Below, one piece after another: positions 22,358 to 35,403 of a stretch of DNA of 64,000 bases (its first letter is position 1; each line of letters opens with the position of its first letter). The DNA lies in the NCBI RefSeq assembly GCF_007655135.1, contig NC_045128.1, positions 35,992,811-36,056,810 of the forward strand. Direction: 5' to 3'. Under the pieces are notes generated by a model. It was not told where the DNA came from. It made no database searches and saw nothing but the letters and a program-made list of their open reading frames with translations. The DNA is from Punica granatum (lineage: Eukaryota > Streptophyta > Magnoliopsida > Myrtales > Lythraceae). Made by a program: the position numbers and the translations under genes.

Positions 22358-25300
22358 CTATCTGCAATCTGTCCCCACTGCTTCCAATATGTTCTTGAAA
22401 CCGTCCCTTTCTAAGCACTCGGATAGTTCAGCCTGGGATAAAATTCAATACGACCATGTTATAACCTTAAACAAACATTTATCGGGAGAAAGTGATATTT
22501 TCTTTCACATGATCCATAGCTGTCACGGGATAAAGATATCTTGGTGTAAGACTAAAACAATCAAACAAGCACATTCAACTAGAACTTTTAAGAGGTGGGC
22601 TCCCAATGTTTCTGGTGGTATCATGAGAGAAAACTTTAAGGTCCTAGGAAGGACTGTCTGAGGGGGCCGGACGGTCTGATCCAGGACAGTAGGGGCTGTC
22701 CCCACTAAAAGGGACAACTTATAATAACTCAATTATCGCATCACTTACATGATAAGAAAATTTTGATTTATCATTAGACTCCAATATCTCGTAATTACCT
22801 TCAACTAAATGTCTTGGATGAACAGTCTGTGCTTTAAAAGGGTTCATTCATTATTCCCAAGCACAAGCAAAGTGCAAACCTTCAACCGTATTATGGCGTT
22901 ATGATTCAGTATTCTAAATGTAAATTTATTCAACAGGAGATGTACCTTTATCTTTGGAATGAGAGCAGGACCCCCATAAGCAAATCCTGTGTAAAGCTGA
23001 ACCAGAGTCGCACCCGCTCTTATTTTTTTGTATGCATCTTCACCACTGATTTGGGGAGTGTACCGAATTTAGAGCAATAAAATACACTAATGGTCTAAGT
23101 GCTAACGAGATAATTGCTGAATAAATGGAAACAAGACCACCTTTACCTGCTTATACCACCACAGCCGATCAGAGGAATCTTCCCCTGGAGCAAAAAGTTG
23201 GGGAGAATCGTCAAGTTCATTTTCCAATATGTACTATCTTCTTTAACAGGTACTAATGAGAGGCGAGAGAGAAAGAGAGAACATACCCTCGTTAAAATAT
23301 ACATTTCCCTTAGGATATTTGTGGACAAATTAAAAAGAGGTTTTCCACTCAAACCACCAGCCTCCTCAGATACTGGATTTTGTTTGACAGGATCCGGCCG
23401 TGAAATTGTTGTGTTTGATATGATCTAATCACAAAGAAAAAGTTACAAATTCAAGAACTTAAAAGAGACCGAGGTTAACAATGCGTAAGCCGGTTGTTAA
23501 GCACTCTTTCCTTCCAAATTCCAAAATTTTTGTCTTGATTCTTACCATGACGTGTCAGCAGCTCATAAAGATGGAACTAAAATACGTGACAAATGAGAAA
23601 CTTTTAAAAGAAATAAAAAACGATATGGAGCATTTTAGAGAGAAATGGTTTTACACAGTTCCATGATTGAGGTCGGAATTACCAGTCCATCGAGGCGGAG
23701 AGCAAGGGCAACCTACAGCAATTGGTAAGGAACAATAAGATTCCAACAAGCAGCTCCCGAGAAAGAGAAAAAGTGTTATAGAAGGAGAGATAAATTATAC
23801 ACACCGCAGCAATATCCTCAAGGTCTTCTTTGGACAAGTCTGGAGCAATCTTGACAAGCAATGGAGGTGAACCGTCCTCAGCCCATTGCATTTCATCACG
23901 GGCAGCTTGAACCTTGATTCACCCAAAGAAAAGAAAAAATGGAAGAAAATGTTAGCTCTTGCTGTGCTAAAGTAAGTTCGGACAACTCACTCAAGATAAT
24001 AACCTTCTTAACAAGATCTTTCAACTGCTTTCTTCCTTGAAGCATGCGCAGTCCTGGAGTATTTGGAGAAGAGACATTAATCACCTGTTCAGATAAAACA
24101 TGTCCATGGTCAAGAATAGTCAGTAAAAAATCCAGATCAGCTCGAATAACTTTCACTTTGAAATTAAAGGTGAAAATGAAGATATTAATTTTCACACCAG
24201 AATAACATGAAAGAAAGCTGTAACTCGTCCGAAGCAACTAACTCCAGATTGAGGTAATGATGCATGGTGGAAGATTACTAGACCATGTAAAACTTTTCGC
24301 ACCAACCTAGACTATTGCAATCTGGTGTATAGTCCTTATTTAGGAAGAACTAAGTGAAAGTAATACCAAATAATCTGCATATTGTGACAATGTATGGACC
24401 CCCTGCACATAATCTGCTGCAGCATCTTCACTCGTCTTATTCTTCCCAAGGTTCACACCGAGAATGCCAGGACCAGCTTTTCCTCCATGTTTTACATCAT
24501 CGCCAGACACAGGCGATGTACTAGAAGTCTCATCCAACTTCCTTTTACCATGTTGGGCACCGAGTCGCTTGGCTACCACCACAATGCCTTCACTGTTAAA
24601 CCCACATCGATTTATAATAGCACTGTCCAATGAAAAGGGACAGCGTTAAAATTCCTTGTAATCAAGCAAATCATGGACAAGCACCTTCAGCATACTCCTT
24701 CACATGCATCGACTTCTTATTAGATGTTTATCATGGGATCGTTATTAATCTTTTTTTTAAAAGGGTATGCGAGAAACTCATGCATTCTTACCCTTCTTTG
24801 CGCAATCTGAAGATTCGTGGCTTTGGGTTACCTTCCTGTGGAACAGGGGTTACGGAGCCAACCTCTACAAAGCCAAAGCCCATCCCTAATAAACCTTCGA
24901 CAGCCTCAGCATTTTTATCAAATCCAGCAGCGAGACCCACAGGATTTGAGAACTTCCTTCCCCAAACCTCCAGTCCCAAATTTGATGGATCAGGCCGTTT
25001 CTCCCTTGGGACCCAGCCCCGTGCAGCAGCTGATACCGCAAGTGTATGAGCGAATTCAGCATCCAGAAGAGCAAACAATGGATTGACGAGTTTGGTCGCT
25101 GAGAATAGCCAACCGCTGTGGAATAAAGAATAGCAAGGAACTGGAAAACTTAAATGAAAAGTTCTCAGAAAAGAAGAACATCATTAAATAAGCTAAAGAG
25201 AATTGAACTGGTATTCAGAGATCATAAGGTACCAGAAAGTTGCCTCATCTACAGTACTCACATAAGCTCCGCCTGCTATTACCAATCCTATGGTGGCTCC

Positions 25301-25963
25301 AGTCAGCAGTCTCCCCTTTGAATCACAATGATCAAAACAAAGCAAGGCAAAAACAAGAACATCAAGTACAAATGAAATAAACTCCATGCTGCAATAAATT
25401 ATAACCCCTGCGGTGTCCTTGAGACCCATTTGATGCCACACTACGTTTCCTCTTCTTGTATGAATAAAAGGATCAGCATCCCTTCCCGGCCTTTCCAATA
25501 AGATGACCATATTTACCAGTAAAATGGATTCTCAACAATCCCGTCTTCGAATTTCATCCATCGAAAACCAGATTTATTCCATACACCACCACAAGCTTTA
25601 GCTTCAGTGTGGTGAAATTCGACTATTCAATAAATTCAGACGCATTTAGTAGCAAGTGAAAACGTCAGTGTTAAGTATTACTGCAGCCTAATGTTTCCAC
25701 CAAAAATTTACACAGATTAGGAAAAAAATTCAAACTTTATCGGCAAGTAAGTATCCAAATTCAATTATATAAGAAAGAGACGTCTGAAAATTGATACTTA
25801 CTCGTTTGGAGAAATGCGGGATTCTGGGGTAAGACTCTGAAGCAGCAGCAGATGAAGAAGCAGAGGAAGAAGAAGAGGAGCAGTAACGTCTGGCGCCCCC
25901 TCCAATAGAGCTCGAAGAAACCCTTTTGGCCAAATAATCTCTGAATAGTTTCCTCGCAGCCAT
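22358..25963 (-). CDS. PYRD: Dihydroorotate dehydrogenase (quinone), mitochondrial
   Basis: Eleven exons on minus: 25,802-25,963; 25,233-25,315; 24,792-25,115; 24,367-24,622; 24,004-24,084; 23,805-23,912; 23,683-23,712; 23,287-23,424; 23,147-23,184; 22,946-23,045; 22,358-22,432. All junctions are GT-AG and in frame, giving 464 residues, the usual plant length. The enzyme oxidises dihydroorotate to orotate (fourth step of pyrimidine synthesis) on the inner mitochondrial membrane and passes electrons to ubiquinone. Residues 1-54 form a serine- and arginine-rich presequence. A membrane helix ([15 protein letters not shown]) is in exon 2. FMN and substrate motifs follow: [12 protein letters not shown] (139-150), [11 protein letters not shown] (278-288, with the class 2 catalytic serine), [33 protein letters not shown] and LYTGFAYGG. 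It ends LEAVGTDCR. The unit A copy is a pseudogene, so this may be the only working locus here. Confidence 0.95.
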
Positions 25964-26649
25964 AGCTCAGTGACCTCGAGAAATCCCAAGTCCTCTCTCA
26001 CTCAATGATTCTCTCCCTCAATGATTCAGAATCTTATCAGAGAATCACCCAACACAATGAATGCACGAATGCACGAGAAGAAGATTACACAACGAACACG
26101 AACAGAGTGAGAGAGAGGGGGGGGGGGGGGGAGAGAGATGTCTTCTGTATTCTCGGATGGATTCCCGGACGATAGTTTGCGCTTGCAGTGGAGAAGGAGA
26201 AGCCTTTGAAGAGAGAGAGAGGGTTTTGGCGGAGAGAGAGAGAGAGAGAGACATAGTGGCGGACCTAAAACCCTGGTCACTAGCACGTTGGTTTAATTAC
26301 AGAAAGCCCCCCAAACTATGGAGTTCTTCGCCAACTAGCCTCGCATAAATGTTGTTTATAACACTTAGACCCCTAAACCTTTTCTTTTCCTTTATTATGC
26401 TTGGATTCGTTCATTGATCTGTCGGGTATCATCAAAAGTAGTTCTCTTTCCACAATTGCCACTCTTTTCATGGTAATCGGAAGCCATAGTCGAAACACGG
26501 AATCTACTAACCAGGCAACGATTTGGAATATGTAGTTTTCTTTGCAAAATCACACACTCAAGATGGTGGCTATTGTATCCGCCTCGTCCAATCGACACAA
26601 ACAATTACAACAAACTGTTACACAAATTGGCACAGCCTAAGAGATCAAT
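25964..26649. promoter_or_regulatory. Promoter side of DHODH-B and 3' flank of carbonic anhydrase
   Basis: Immediately upstream of the DHODH start. It has a CT-rich leader read on minus, G and GA tracts at 26,109-26,140, and (GA)n at 26,210-26,250. Such CT/GA tracts are common in plant leader regions of housekeeping genes. From 25,976 it no longer matches unit A, which marks the duplication breakpoint. Confidence 0.55.
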
Positions 26650-29600
26650 CTAACGCCAAAAGGAATGGTTCTTGGTGGCGTGTTTGCCTCCACCCGCCTT
26701 TTCTTTCAGGCTGCTCCCCATGTAATCGAGAGTCCATTTCTCGAACGAGCAGTCTACAAAGTCGTAGTAGCCGCCGTGAAGGGAGAGTAACCCCCTCATC
26801 ACTCTCTCTTCTATCCATGGGTAAGTCAGTAGATTCGAGAGAGAACGACTCACTGATTCCTGTAATCAAAAGACCAAAGAGTCAAGAAGTAGTTCCAAAT
26901 CTTCTCAACGAAGACTTCGAGCACCGCATGCCAGAGATCAGATTAAAGAGCTCAACGTATTCAGTAAATTTGCAAAAATTGAAGAGAAAGCTTCATTAAC
27001 CATATATTCTGAATGGCCCGTACCAGATTTAAACGTGTGGATCAGGTCCATACCCATAATATCATCCACATAAGTATTACTAGTATATTGATAGATCCTG
27101 ATTTGAATCAAATCGCGAAACAAGGAAGCATCCTTCCTTATTTAATGCCAAGATGTGCCCAGCTACTTCCTTGCAATATGTCAAATATATGCTTGGTACG
27201 GTTCAACAAGGAAGCTTAAGTTAAACTGAATATCAAGCATATATTTGACATATTGCATGTCGTCTTGACCCAGACAACCAAGTGGAGAACTAAATGGGTC
27301 AATTATTATAGATTAGTCGTATGACATAACTGAAGAGAAAAGCACCTTCTCACAGTGCCTGCATTGCTGATCGAAACTGAGATTTGAAGCAGTAGCCTTT
27401 GTGCTTATGCTTGCATTCTTCCCAACTCTGACCCAGCTCTTGATGAAGCTAATGAAAGAGATTGAATGCATTAGGAAAAGGAAAAGCGAAGGAGCAGAAA
27501 AAAAAAATAAAAAGGAAAAAGATAGTGCGCTTAGCAGACAATAAAAATGTTGAAATTGAAATAAAAGATCGAATAAAAAACGAACTGTTAACTAAACCTT
27601 GAATCATCTGAACCCTCCTGCATACTCATTAGGGCACGAATGCCCCCACAACAGCTATGGCCAATTACTAGTATATTTTCAACCTGCAAATAAAGGAACA
27701 AATTTACTTGCTACTACTGAAACGCGAAATCATTTTATATGACTGCTCAAAGAGTGCACCCCCAAAAGAAGAAACCTGAAGAATAGAGCAATAATAGAAC
27801 AAAGCATGCTTAGAAACAGAAATAATAGAATAGAGCATGCTTAGAAACAGAAATCACTTACTTCGAGAGAATTTACAGCAAATTCCAAGGCAGCATTTGT
27901 TTCTGAAGGTCCACTCTGCAAAACCAGGAAAGGAAGGGGAAGACTGAATGAACAGATATTACTGATAACTACTCAAAGTGACGGTATATTTACTAACAAT
28001 ACTAAGTTGTGAAATGCAGAGATAGCCATTCCAAAACAAATTCATAGTGCACATGCAAAGGAAAGAGGTGAATTGAGTATATTGGATACCTCATATGGTG
28101 GGACTAGGTTCGCTACATTTCGGACCATGAAGGCTTCCCCGGGTTGAAATCCAAGGATAACAGAGGGACATACCCGAGAATCCGCACAAGCAATCACCAT
28201 GAACTGTTTCAAGAAGAGCCAGTGAATGAATTATGGCCTTTGCAATTGTGTTATGTAAAAAATGAACAAACAGAAACCATCATTACCTTAGGCGCTTGAC
28301 CTTTGGCAAGTTTTTCATACTCCTCCAAATTTTCCCTGATTCACAAGAACCATATAATTAGTAAATTTCAATATAAATATAAACGGATATAATTAGTATT
28401 AATTTCCGATGCCATGTCCCCTCCATGTAGAAAAAGGAAAAACAGAACAAGACAATTTCTCGACACACGTGGATAGAAGAGATTAGTTGGTTGAGCAGAT
28501 TATATAGAATACTATGAATATCTAAGCGCAGATAAATACTCAAGACTTCCCCTTTCGTAAAACATTTCGAGGCCTTTTAGCTGCTCTTCCCTTTATTTGG
28601 GAAATAGAAATAAGAATGATTAGGAAAGCTTTGCCAATTGGCTCAATCCAAAAAGGAACCCGATGACGCAATCACAGCTCAAAGTTTCTGCCACTTACAA
28701 GTAGTTGTTCCTTTTAAAAGAAAGAAACCGGTTCTTCAATTCATCGAATAACTCCTGTTCATTTTGCTTGTCCCCTGCAGTCTTGAATTTCTCCCTCCTA
28801 ATTTCCTTGGTCAGTCCTGGAGACTCCTTAGAAGCCTTCAGACTCAGTCTGGGACTCATCCTGCAAACGCCCGGTAAATACATGTGTAGCAGGCAAAAAC
28901 AGCCACATCAATAACTTATTGCTCAAACAGGTGGACAGCAAGGAAGTGGATAAAAACAAAAAAAAGAGTAGACATGCTTATCTCTTATGATACATCCTGA
29001 ATGTTGCATAGTATGGTAGTCGTATGTAATCTTAAATGTACAACTTCTCCTATAACAAATCACCAAACAGTAGCCATTAGAAGATTGTGATACGTAGCGA
29101 GTCTGATTTTGGCTCATAAACCAGGCTGTCAATTTTGTACTAAAACAACATTAGTTTTGCAAGGACACTGAAACGGATGTTGCAAGTCCCAACCAACATA
29201 GGGCATAACCAATACAATCTCAAATCAGGTCAATTCCTCATTCATTTATGATTATCAGCCTATGATGTAAGAGGGATCTCAAATTTAAAGCCAAAATTCA
29301 TCTTAAATCTGGAGCAGCAAAATTATGAAATACTGTAGTTCGCCTAAGAATTTTTCCACAATGGCCCTTACTTTTAATATCATCTCCTGCTCAACCCTGT
29401 TATTGCGTCATTGAACTGAACATATCTCCATGAAAAGTTTCTAATTGATATCACAATTTCCTTTTCTAGCTACAGCTGTTGAACAAGACCAGATGATGGA
29501 CAGAAAAATCTGCTAAAACATGTGCATGAAAATGGCAGAAATCAGCTCCAAGATCAGCAGCAAAACTGCTTTTGGCAGCAAAAACAACTGAAATTACCTG

Positions 29601-29831
29601 AAAGAGCCAGGTAAACTCAAATGGGTCTGCTCAACTTCCCCCGACTTCAGCATCAACCCAAAGATCTACAACAAAAAGGAAGGACACGAAATAAGATAAA
29701 ACCAAGAACGAAAAGCCCAATCGCCCAATCCCACCAAAGAGAGACAGGGAGAGAGCCGGGGCGGTACATACAGTTGAAGTCCTCGAGGAGCCATTATTGC
29801 AGGAAGTGGAGGGTGGGGTGAGACTCGCCAT
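26650..29831 (-). CDS. Beta-carbonic anhydrase (BCA5/BCA6-like)
   Basis: Nine exons on minus: 29,772-29,831; 29,598-29,665; 28,699-28,860; 28,287-28,335; 28,090-28,203; 27,862-27,915; 27,598-27,683; 27,346-27,448; 26,650-26,859. The phases join cleanly to 301 residues. The enzyme interconverts CO2 and bicarbonate. Zinc ligands and the Asp-Arg pair are visible in ACADSRV (Cys119, Asp121, Arg123) and GHSCCGG (His178, Cys181). Other family blocks are [56 protein letters not shown] and [19 protein letters not shown]. The serine- and threonine-rich N-terminus ([11 protein letters not shown]) followed by a long KR-rich helix before the domain fits an organelle transit region; chloroplast or mitochondrion cannot be told apart. 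The gene is tail-to-head with DHODH-B, and a small collinear fragment of this locus recurs at 39,640-39,880. Confidence 0.95.
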
Positions 29832-32285
29832 TGGAGATCACGGACAAAAGCTACGCAAACGCGGAGGAAGAAGGAGAAAATGGATTGGAGATTGATGAGA
29901 GAACAGAATGGGCATTGATTGAGGATAGTGCTAGATCTGCAGCTGTATGTATGTATATGTTGATAAAGAAACAAAAAAAAAAAAGAAAAAGGGAAATTGT
30001 TTGTGAGGAGGTGGTGATGGGATCGAAGGAAGGAAGGGACACTTGTCGGGCTCAGCCCTCCAAGAAAGACGGAGAAACCGAAGCTCTTTTCTTGGTGGGG
30101 TGTTGGCGGTATGTGAGCGACTGCAATCCTAATTAGGTAATGTCGACATGGGGGGAGAGGGGGAGAGAGAGAGAGAGAGAGAGAGATGGGAGATCATTTT
30201 GAGTTCAACGTAATTAACTGTAAACTGAAAGACTCCGATCCCACACGGATGAAATATTGCAAGGCCAAAAAAATAGAAAAGAAAAAAAAAAATCGGTTCC
30301 ATAGATTTTTGCCCATCTTCATGAATTGGGTCGTACACCAACTTCCCCATTTGAGTTGGAGTTACAACTGATTCCCAGTTCTGGAGTCCATGACGAACTC
30401 GGGGTCGGCGGCTCGTATTCGGAATTTGTTTGATATATGCAACAAAATACTAAAACTAAATCCATGGTATACGAGATGTTTTCCGATCATATTCAAACTG
30501 TTTATAATAAGGTTTTCATAATGCTAGAGATTTTGAACTTCTCGTTTTTTTGTCTAATGAGACCGGTTTGAACTATGAAGTTTGCCCCCTTTCACGCCTA
30601 TGTACTTCTAGATTATACGGTGTCGAGTGGGGTGTTTCAGATGAGCCGAGATTACGTGAGATATAAATTTTATTACAGACGCGATATTTTTTTTCTAATA
30701 TGAAGGAGACATGACCTAGTATAATGAAATAAATTCATATATTTTTAAATCATACCAATCTCAATTATCAATTACTGATTTCTATCTCAGAGAATACTAA
30801 GCTATTGCATCCGTGCAACTTTATATTAATATATAGAAAATAGAAAAATTGTTCTTATACTATATAAATTTTAATATGATAAATTTCATACCCAAGGAAG
30901 ATAATATTAATTGAACAACTCACAAGTAAATAATTCATATAAAATATTTAATAAGCATGATGTCAATTATCAATTCAATTTATAAGAAAAGAATTATAAA
31001 ATAAAAAAAATCGCTAGCTAGTTTTTTATTATTGAAAGATTAATAATCATAGAGTCCATAAAATTTCAACATTAAGTATTCGCAATTGTCTTTTTTCTCG
31101 TTCATACTTCATATATTAAGTTTTGTAAATTTAAATAATTTTAGATAAAACAACTAACCATTTCAATGAGAGATTTACTTAATTTAACTTTTATAAGGCT
31201 AATTTTGTATATTTATTTACTAATAAAATAGCATTGCTTATAAAATATTAAGTGATTAGAATTCTTCTTTAATGTTTCTATGAATATATTTACTTTAATT
31301 ACAATAATAATTAATATTATTCAATTTTAATATAACATACTAATTTATTAGATATTTACGATTCTACTCCTATTTAATAGTACGGGATAAGACATTATAT
31401 ATATATTGATTGATGGTTATAATTAGTGAATGAGTAACCATCTGTTAAGTGATTAATTGGTGAATAATTAACCATATGCTCATCATGGACACGAAAAAAA
31501 AAATGTGCACATGCTCTGGGCCGTGTCCAATCCCAGCCCACTTATCTTGGATCAACTGTAAGGGCCCAATCATACAATCCTAACCTTTTTTTTGGGCCCC
31601 AAACCCCCATTTCCCTTCCGAAACACTTTTTTTCCCCATTAAATTGCCATATTTATTTTTGTTGAACAAATTTTTTTGTGAAGAATAATATATGTTCACA
31701 AAAGCCACGAAAATATGAAGCAACGGAGAAATTTGAAATCTCATTCAGCGAACTTTATTTGCAGTATAGATAAGGATTTGAATCAATTAAAAGTATCTTG
31801 TGATTAGAGATATATCGAAGCCAAATAAGAAAATATAATGTTGCTGAGAACCTTCCCAAAATCTAATTTTAATGTGGTGGACTTCCCCTCTTTTGCAAAA
31901 GAGAATATGTCTCTTAATGCTTGGATTAAGAGAAATATATCTGAAATGGAGAGACATATTTGACCAGGCTAAGTGCGAAAGCTTCTATATTCATAATATC
32001 TGGCAATATCTTTATTTTTCTTCTTTTCCATAATCTTTTTGTTAGTCAAAAGAAAATATTGATGAAGAAGATGAACTAACCACAGTACCAATGAGGACAG
32101 GTTCTAGGCAGATCTTTTCCCAACTATGCCAATGGTTAAGCCACCAACCTGACAAAGCCATGCCCAAAATCTCCACTACATAAACCTTATAATTCCATCA
32201 CATTTTCATCAACCCAACTCATACCTCAGAAGTACAATTAATCTTGTCCAGGTGATTTCTTCTCATCTTAGTCATCGTCCCTGAG
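29832..32285. other. Spacer between carbonic anhydrase and the first proline-rich gene
   Basis: 29,832-30,190 is the carbonic anhydrase 5' flank and ends in a (GA)n at about 30,155-30,185. From 30,400 the DNA is AT-rich and non-coding. A block at about 30,440-30,560 ('gttttccgatcatattcaaactgttta') recurs inverted at 39,640-39,770. The last 130 bp ('ctccactacataaaccttataattcc' to the ATG) is the promoter and leader of the first proline-rich gene and is repeated at 42,015-42,145. Confidence 0.6.
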
Positions 32286-32702
32286 ATGGCCTCTTGCACG
32301 AGTTTTGCACTTGCTTTCTCCATCGCTATACTATTCTCAAGCATAAGCGCAGGCTCCGCAGCTCGGAAGTTGCTTGACACGACTCCACCGCCGCCTGTGC
32401 TGCCCACCATCCCCACCCTTCCAACAGCTACTCTACCACCACTTCCCTCAATGCCGAAGCTGGCAGTGCCGCCCATGCCTTCGATCCCTACCACACTGCC
32501 TCAGCCAACCCTGCCAACGCTCCCCACGACTCAACCGACTCTGCCCAAGCCGGGGACACTGCCGCCTCTTCCGAGCTTCCCCTCAGTGCCGACTAACATC
32601 CCGAAGGTCACATTGCCACCACTCCCAAGCATGCCCTCGATCCCGACTACCATTCCCTCTATTCCGTTCTTCTCTCCACCCCCGGCCCCGACTAGCCCTT
32701 GA
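32286..32702 (+). CDS. Secreted proline-rich protein, PELPK-like, member 1
   Basis: Intronless, 138 residues. The N-terminus has a basic-free hydrophobic signal peptide (about residues 1-25, FALAFSIAILFSSISAGSA) followed by the family mark ARKLLDTTPPPP. The mature part is low-complexity Pro, Leu, Thr and Ser with no cysteines, built of repeats such as LPPLPSMP, LPTIPTLP, PTLPTTQPTLPKP and PSIPTTIPSIPF. Such proteins (Arabidopsis PELPK1 type) are exported to the cell wall. A structural role is family knowledge, not shown here. The start is the first ATG after a leader shared with the relic at about 42,000. It is the shortest and most diverged of the four and reads in the same direction as member 2. 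Confidence 0.88.
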   Translation: MASCTSFALAFSIAILFSSISAGSAARKLLDTTPPPPVLPTIPTLPTATLPPLPSMPKLAVPPMPSIPTTLPQPTLPTLPTTQPTLPKPGTLPPLPSFPSVPTNIPKVTLPPLPSMPSIPTTIPSIPFFSPPPAPTSP

Positions 32703-34644
32703 GAGAGTTACATCTGTGGAGTCATGTCGTCAGTAGCTAAATAAAATTCGTTGCCGGTAGTGTCATATTACGGATTGTCACCGGAGACTACCGCGTATCA
32801 TGGTTTGTGGTTTGGATATGTATTTATTGATTGAGAGAGTTCGCTTAGTGTGGTGTTTTCATTTGTTTGTGTTAATTATTTAAATTTTTCTAGTATTTCA
32901 TTTGGCATGTTGCACCTTACAATACCTTATTACATACAATTGAGTTGGTTTCACTCGATCCTCTCTATCTCTTGGCGATTACCTCTCCTTACGTTGCCGT
33001 ATAGCTTAATATATATGACATGAATCAACATAATGACATTGATCTTTTGATCTTTTCATCGACATTGATCAATTTTGGTTTCAAGAGAAGCATTCACTCC
33101 TGTATATACTCAAGAAAGCGTAAAACTTAATCAAAACAAATGCGCCAGTAAATATAGACATTAATTGTTTCATCGTATTTTTGCCTTTTGTAATAGCTAC
33201 AATCTATGTGGGATTTACGTGACGTGATAAAAATGAAACAACCACGGGCCCAGCACTTAAAGTGCTGACTGCTAATAATATTATTGGGCCTTACATATAA
33301 ATCTTAAATTTCTTCCTTGCACAAAACCGACGTGGGATTCACGGAGATTGACACCTTCTTGTATGAATATATAATTATGATCGTCTGCTAGTGGATCTCG
33401 TTCCCCCAGCTCATTTTAAATGCACGTACCTCCATTTTCATATCTGCAAACTTTGATTTCATCTATCACGATCAATGCTGTGCATCGTTATAATATCCCT
33501 CAGATCTTCGGACATGCTCGGAGCCATCTCTTTTGTGGAGACAAGAAAGAGTTGTTATATCGATTCGCGTTAATACACCCCCGTTTAACAGCTGGGAAAA
33601 TGAATTTTGTTCAAATTACACGAGTGAATTCACTTGACCCGAGGACACAGAGCAAAATATATTAATATATATGACGAAGACTACAAAAGAGAATTGTCAT
33701 TTTTTTTTGCATTGTGTTCGTCTCGAGATCGTTGTCGCTAGTCGAGTAGGGATTCCTTCAACCAAAAATTGTTGTGCTCAGAATAGAATCCTATATAGGA
33801 CCAGTTATACGTCTATTCTGGGGCCTTTCAGGGACGTCTCTGGTACGAGTAATTGCAAGATTATCCTTGTAACGGGCATCGGTCGTATTGGCGAGTTGGT
33901 ATCATCAACTTAGTTTTCCGGGTTAGATGGGCGAGTGAGCCTTTTGCTTTTATCGATCGATGATGCCAAATATCTCACTCATCCCTTATTATAGGGGAAA
34001 ACTGCGAATTAGTTATCTCAATGACAAAGTTGATAAGCATAAATCGGGATGAATTCTCTCAAGTTTTCCTAATAGTACATTATACAAATAGAACTTAGTA
34101 TTAAATAAAATAAGTGCAAGAAGAAAAGGGATGTAAAGTAGTGGTATACAGTCTCATTCAAAAAGTGATATACATGTGTGGATCTAGGACGCAAGAGCTA
34201 AATGGTGCAGAAGTACAATCTATTTCGGTCGTAGAAAGTATTAATATTTTATAATTTCATAATAATGTTAGAATATTGCAAATAAAAAGGTAAATAAAAG
34301 CTTAATAGCAAAAATATGAATATATTGAAACGTTTTACGATTGTTCTCCAAGCTATCTTTAATTTTATATTGGGGTTATCAATTAATTAATCATATGATA
34401 ATTTTAAAAACTATGAAAACTTTACATTTGTTAATCATTTGCTCTTTCCAAAGAGACAAAAATGGTAGTTCTAATTGCAGAAACAAAGAAATTATATCGT
34501 AAATTAAAAATTAAGAGGGAAAAAATCAATTGGAATTGATAAAGATGGATAGAAAAAATTGTACTTACTATTTATGCAAAATTCACCCGAGAATGACCAA
34601 CAGGCGCTGTATGTAAGGAAAGAGAGAATCGTCTTTCTTCTATA

Positions 34645-35224
34645 CTAGGGCAATACTCGCGCTTCGCTGCAAGAGAGGAAAAAAATAACTTTTCTAAATA
34701 TAATTAATTTTCTTTTCATTCTAGTTATTTTGTAGTAAATGAAAATTAAATTGCAATATCGAAAACTTAAATGCAATTTTTTAAGGCATTATATAATTGA
34801 TCACGCTACACCTGCTTGCAATACAATTGTACTATATTTTAGAAGTTATTAACGTAAATGATACTAAGCGGAATAAAATAAATCAAAAATATAATATAAA
34901 TGAGATAAAAGGGCCAATTATGATGTGATTTATGATTAAGTGATAATTTGATATATATATAAGACATTTTAAAGTTAATATTGATATTTAATTTAATGTA
35001 TCTAAATACTCTATCAAAAGATATATTGGTTATTTAGAATTTAAAAGTTATTCTAGTGAAAACTAAATTCTGCATATTTATATTCATAACCGCTCTCTAA
35101 GGATAAAACCGAATTAGCATACAAATTGTAACCTAAAAACAAAAGCAACCAATGGAACTCCCAGGATAGAATGAGAATCTTAAAAAGAAAAACAATAAAA
35201 AAGAATAATATATGTAGATAGAGA
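34645..35224 (-). mobile_element. Candidate non-autonomous Helitron (580 bp)
   Basis: Read on minus it starts TCTCTATCTACATATATTAT and ends GCGAAGCGCGAGTATTGCCCTAG. There is a GC palindrome (GCGAAGCGC) about 8 bp before the terminal CTAG. The bases outside are A before TC and T after CTAG, the expected A/T insertion site. No target duplication and no Rep/helicase is present, as expected of small Helitrons. The 5' end is the less certain one. Confidence 0.45.
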
Positions 35225-35330
35225 TATCTTCTATTTTATCACTTTAATTGATTTTCTAATAAAATCGCACAAAAAATGTGGGCCAATTTATCCAAAGTAA
35301 AAGATTAAAGATGAAGGTAGATATGTATTA

Positions 35331-35403
35331 AGTTCCTATCTTTATTGATACTAAAATAAATATTTCAGTTCCTATCTTTATTGATACTAAAATAAATATT
35401 TCT
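35331..35403. repeat. 36-bp direct tandem duplication
   Basis: 'gttcctatctttattgatac' plus the next 15 bases (ending 'aatatttc') occurs twice back to back with no mismatch. It is non-coding. Confidence 0.9.
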
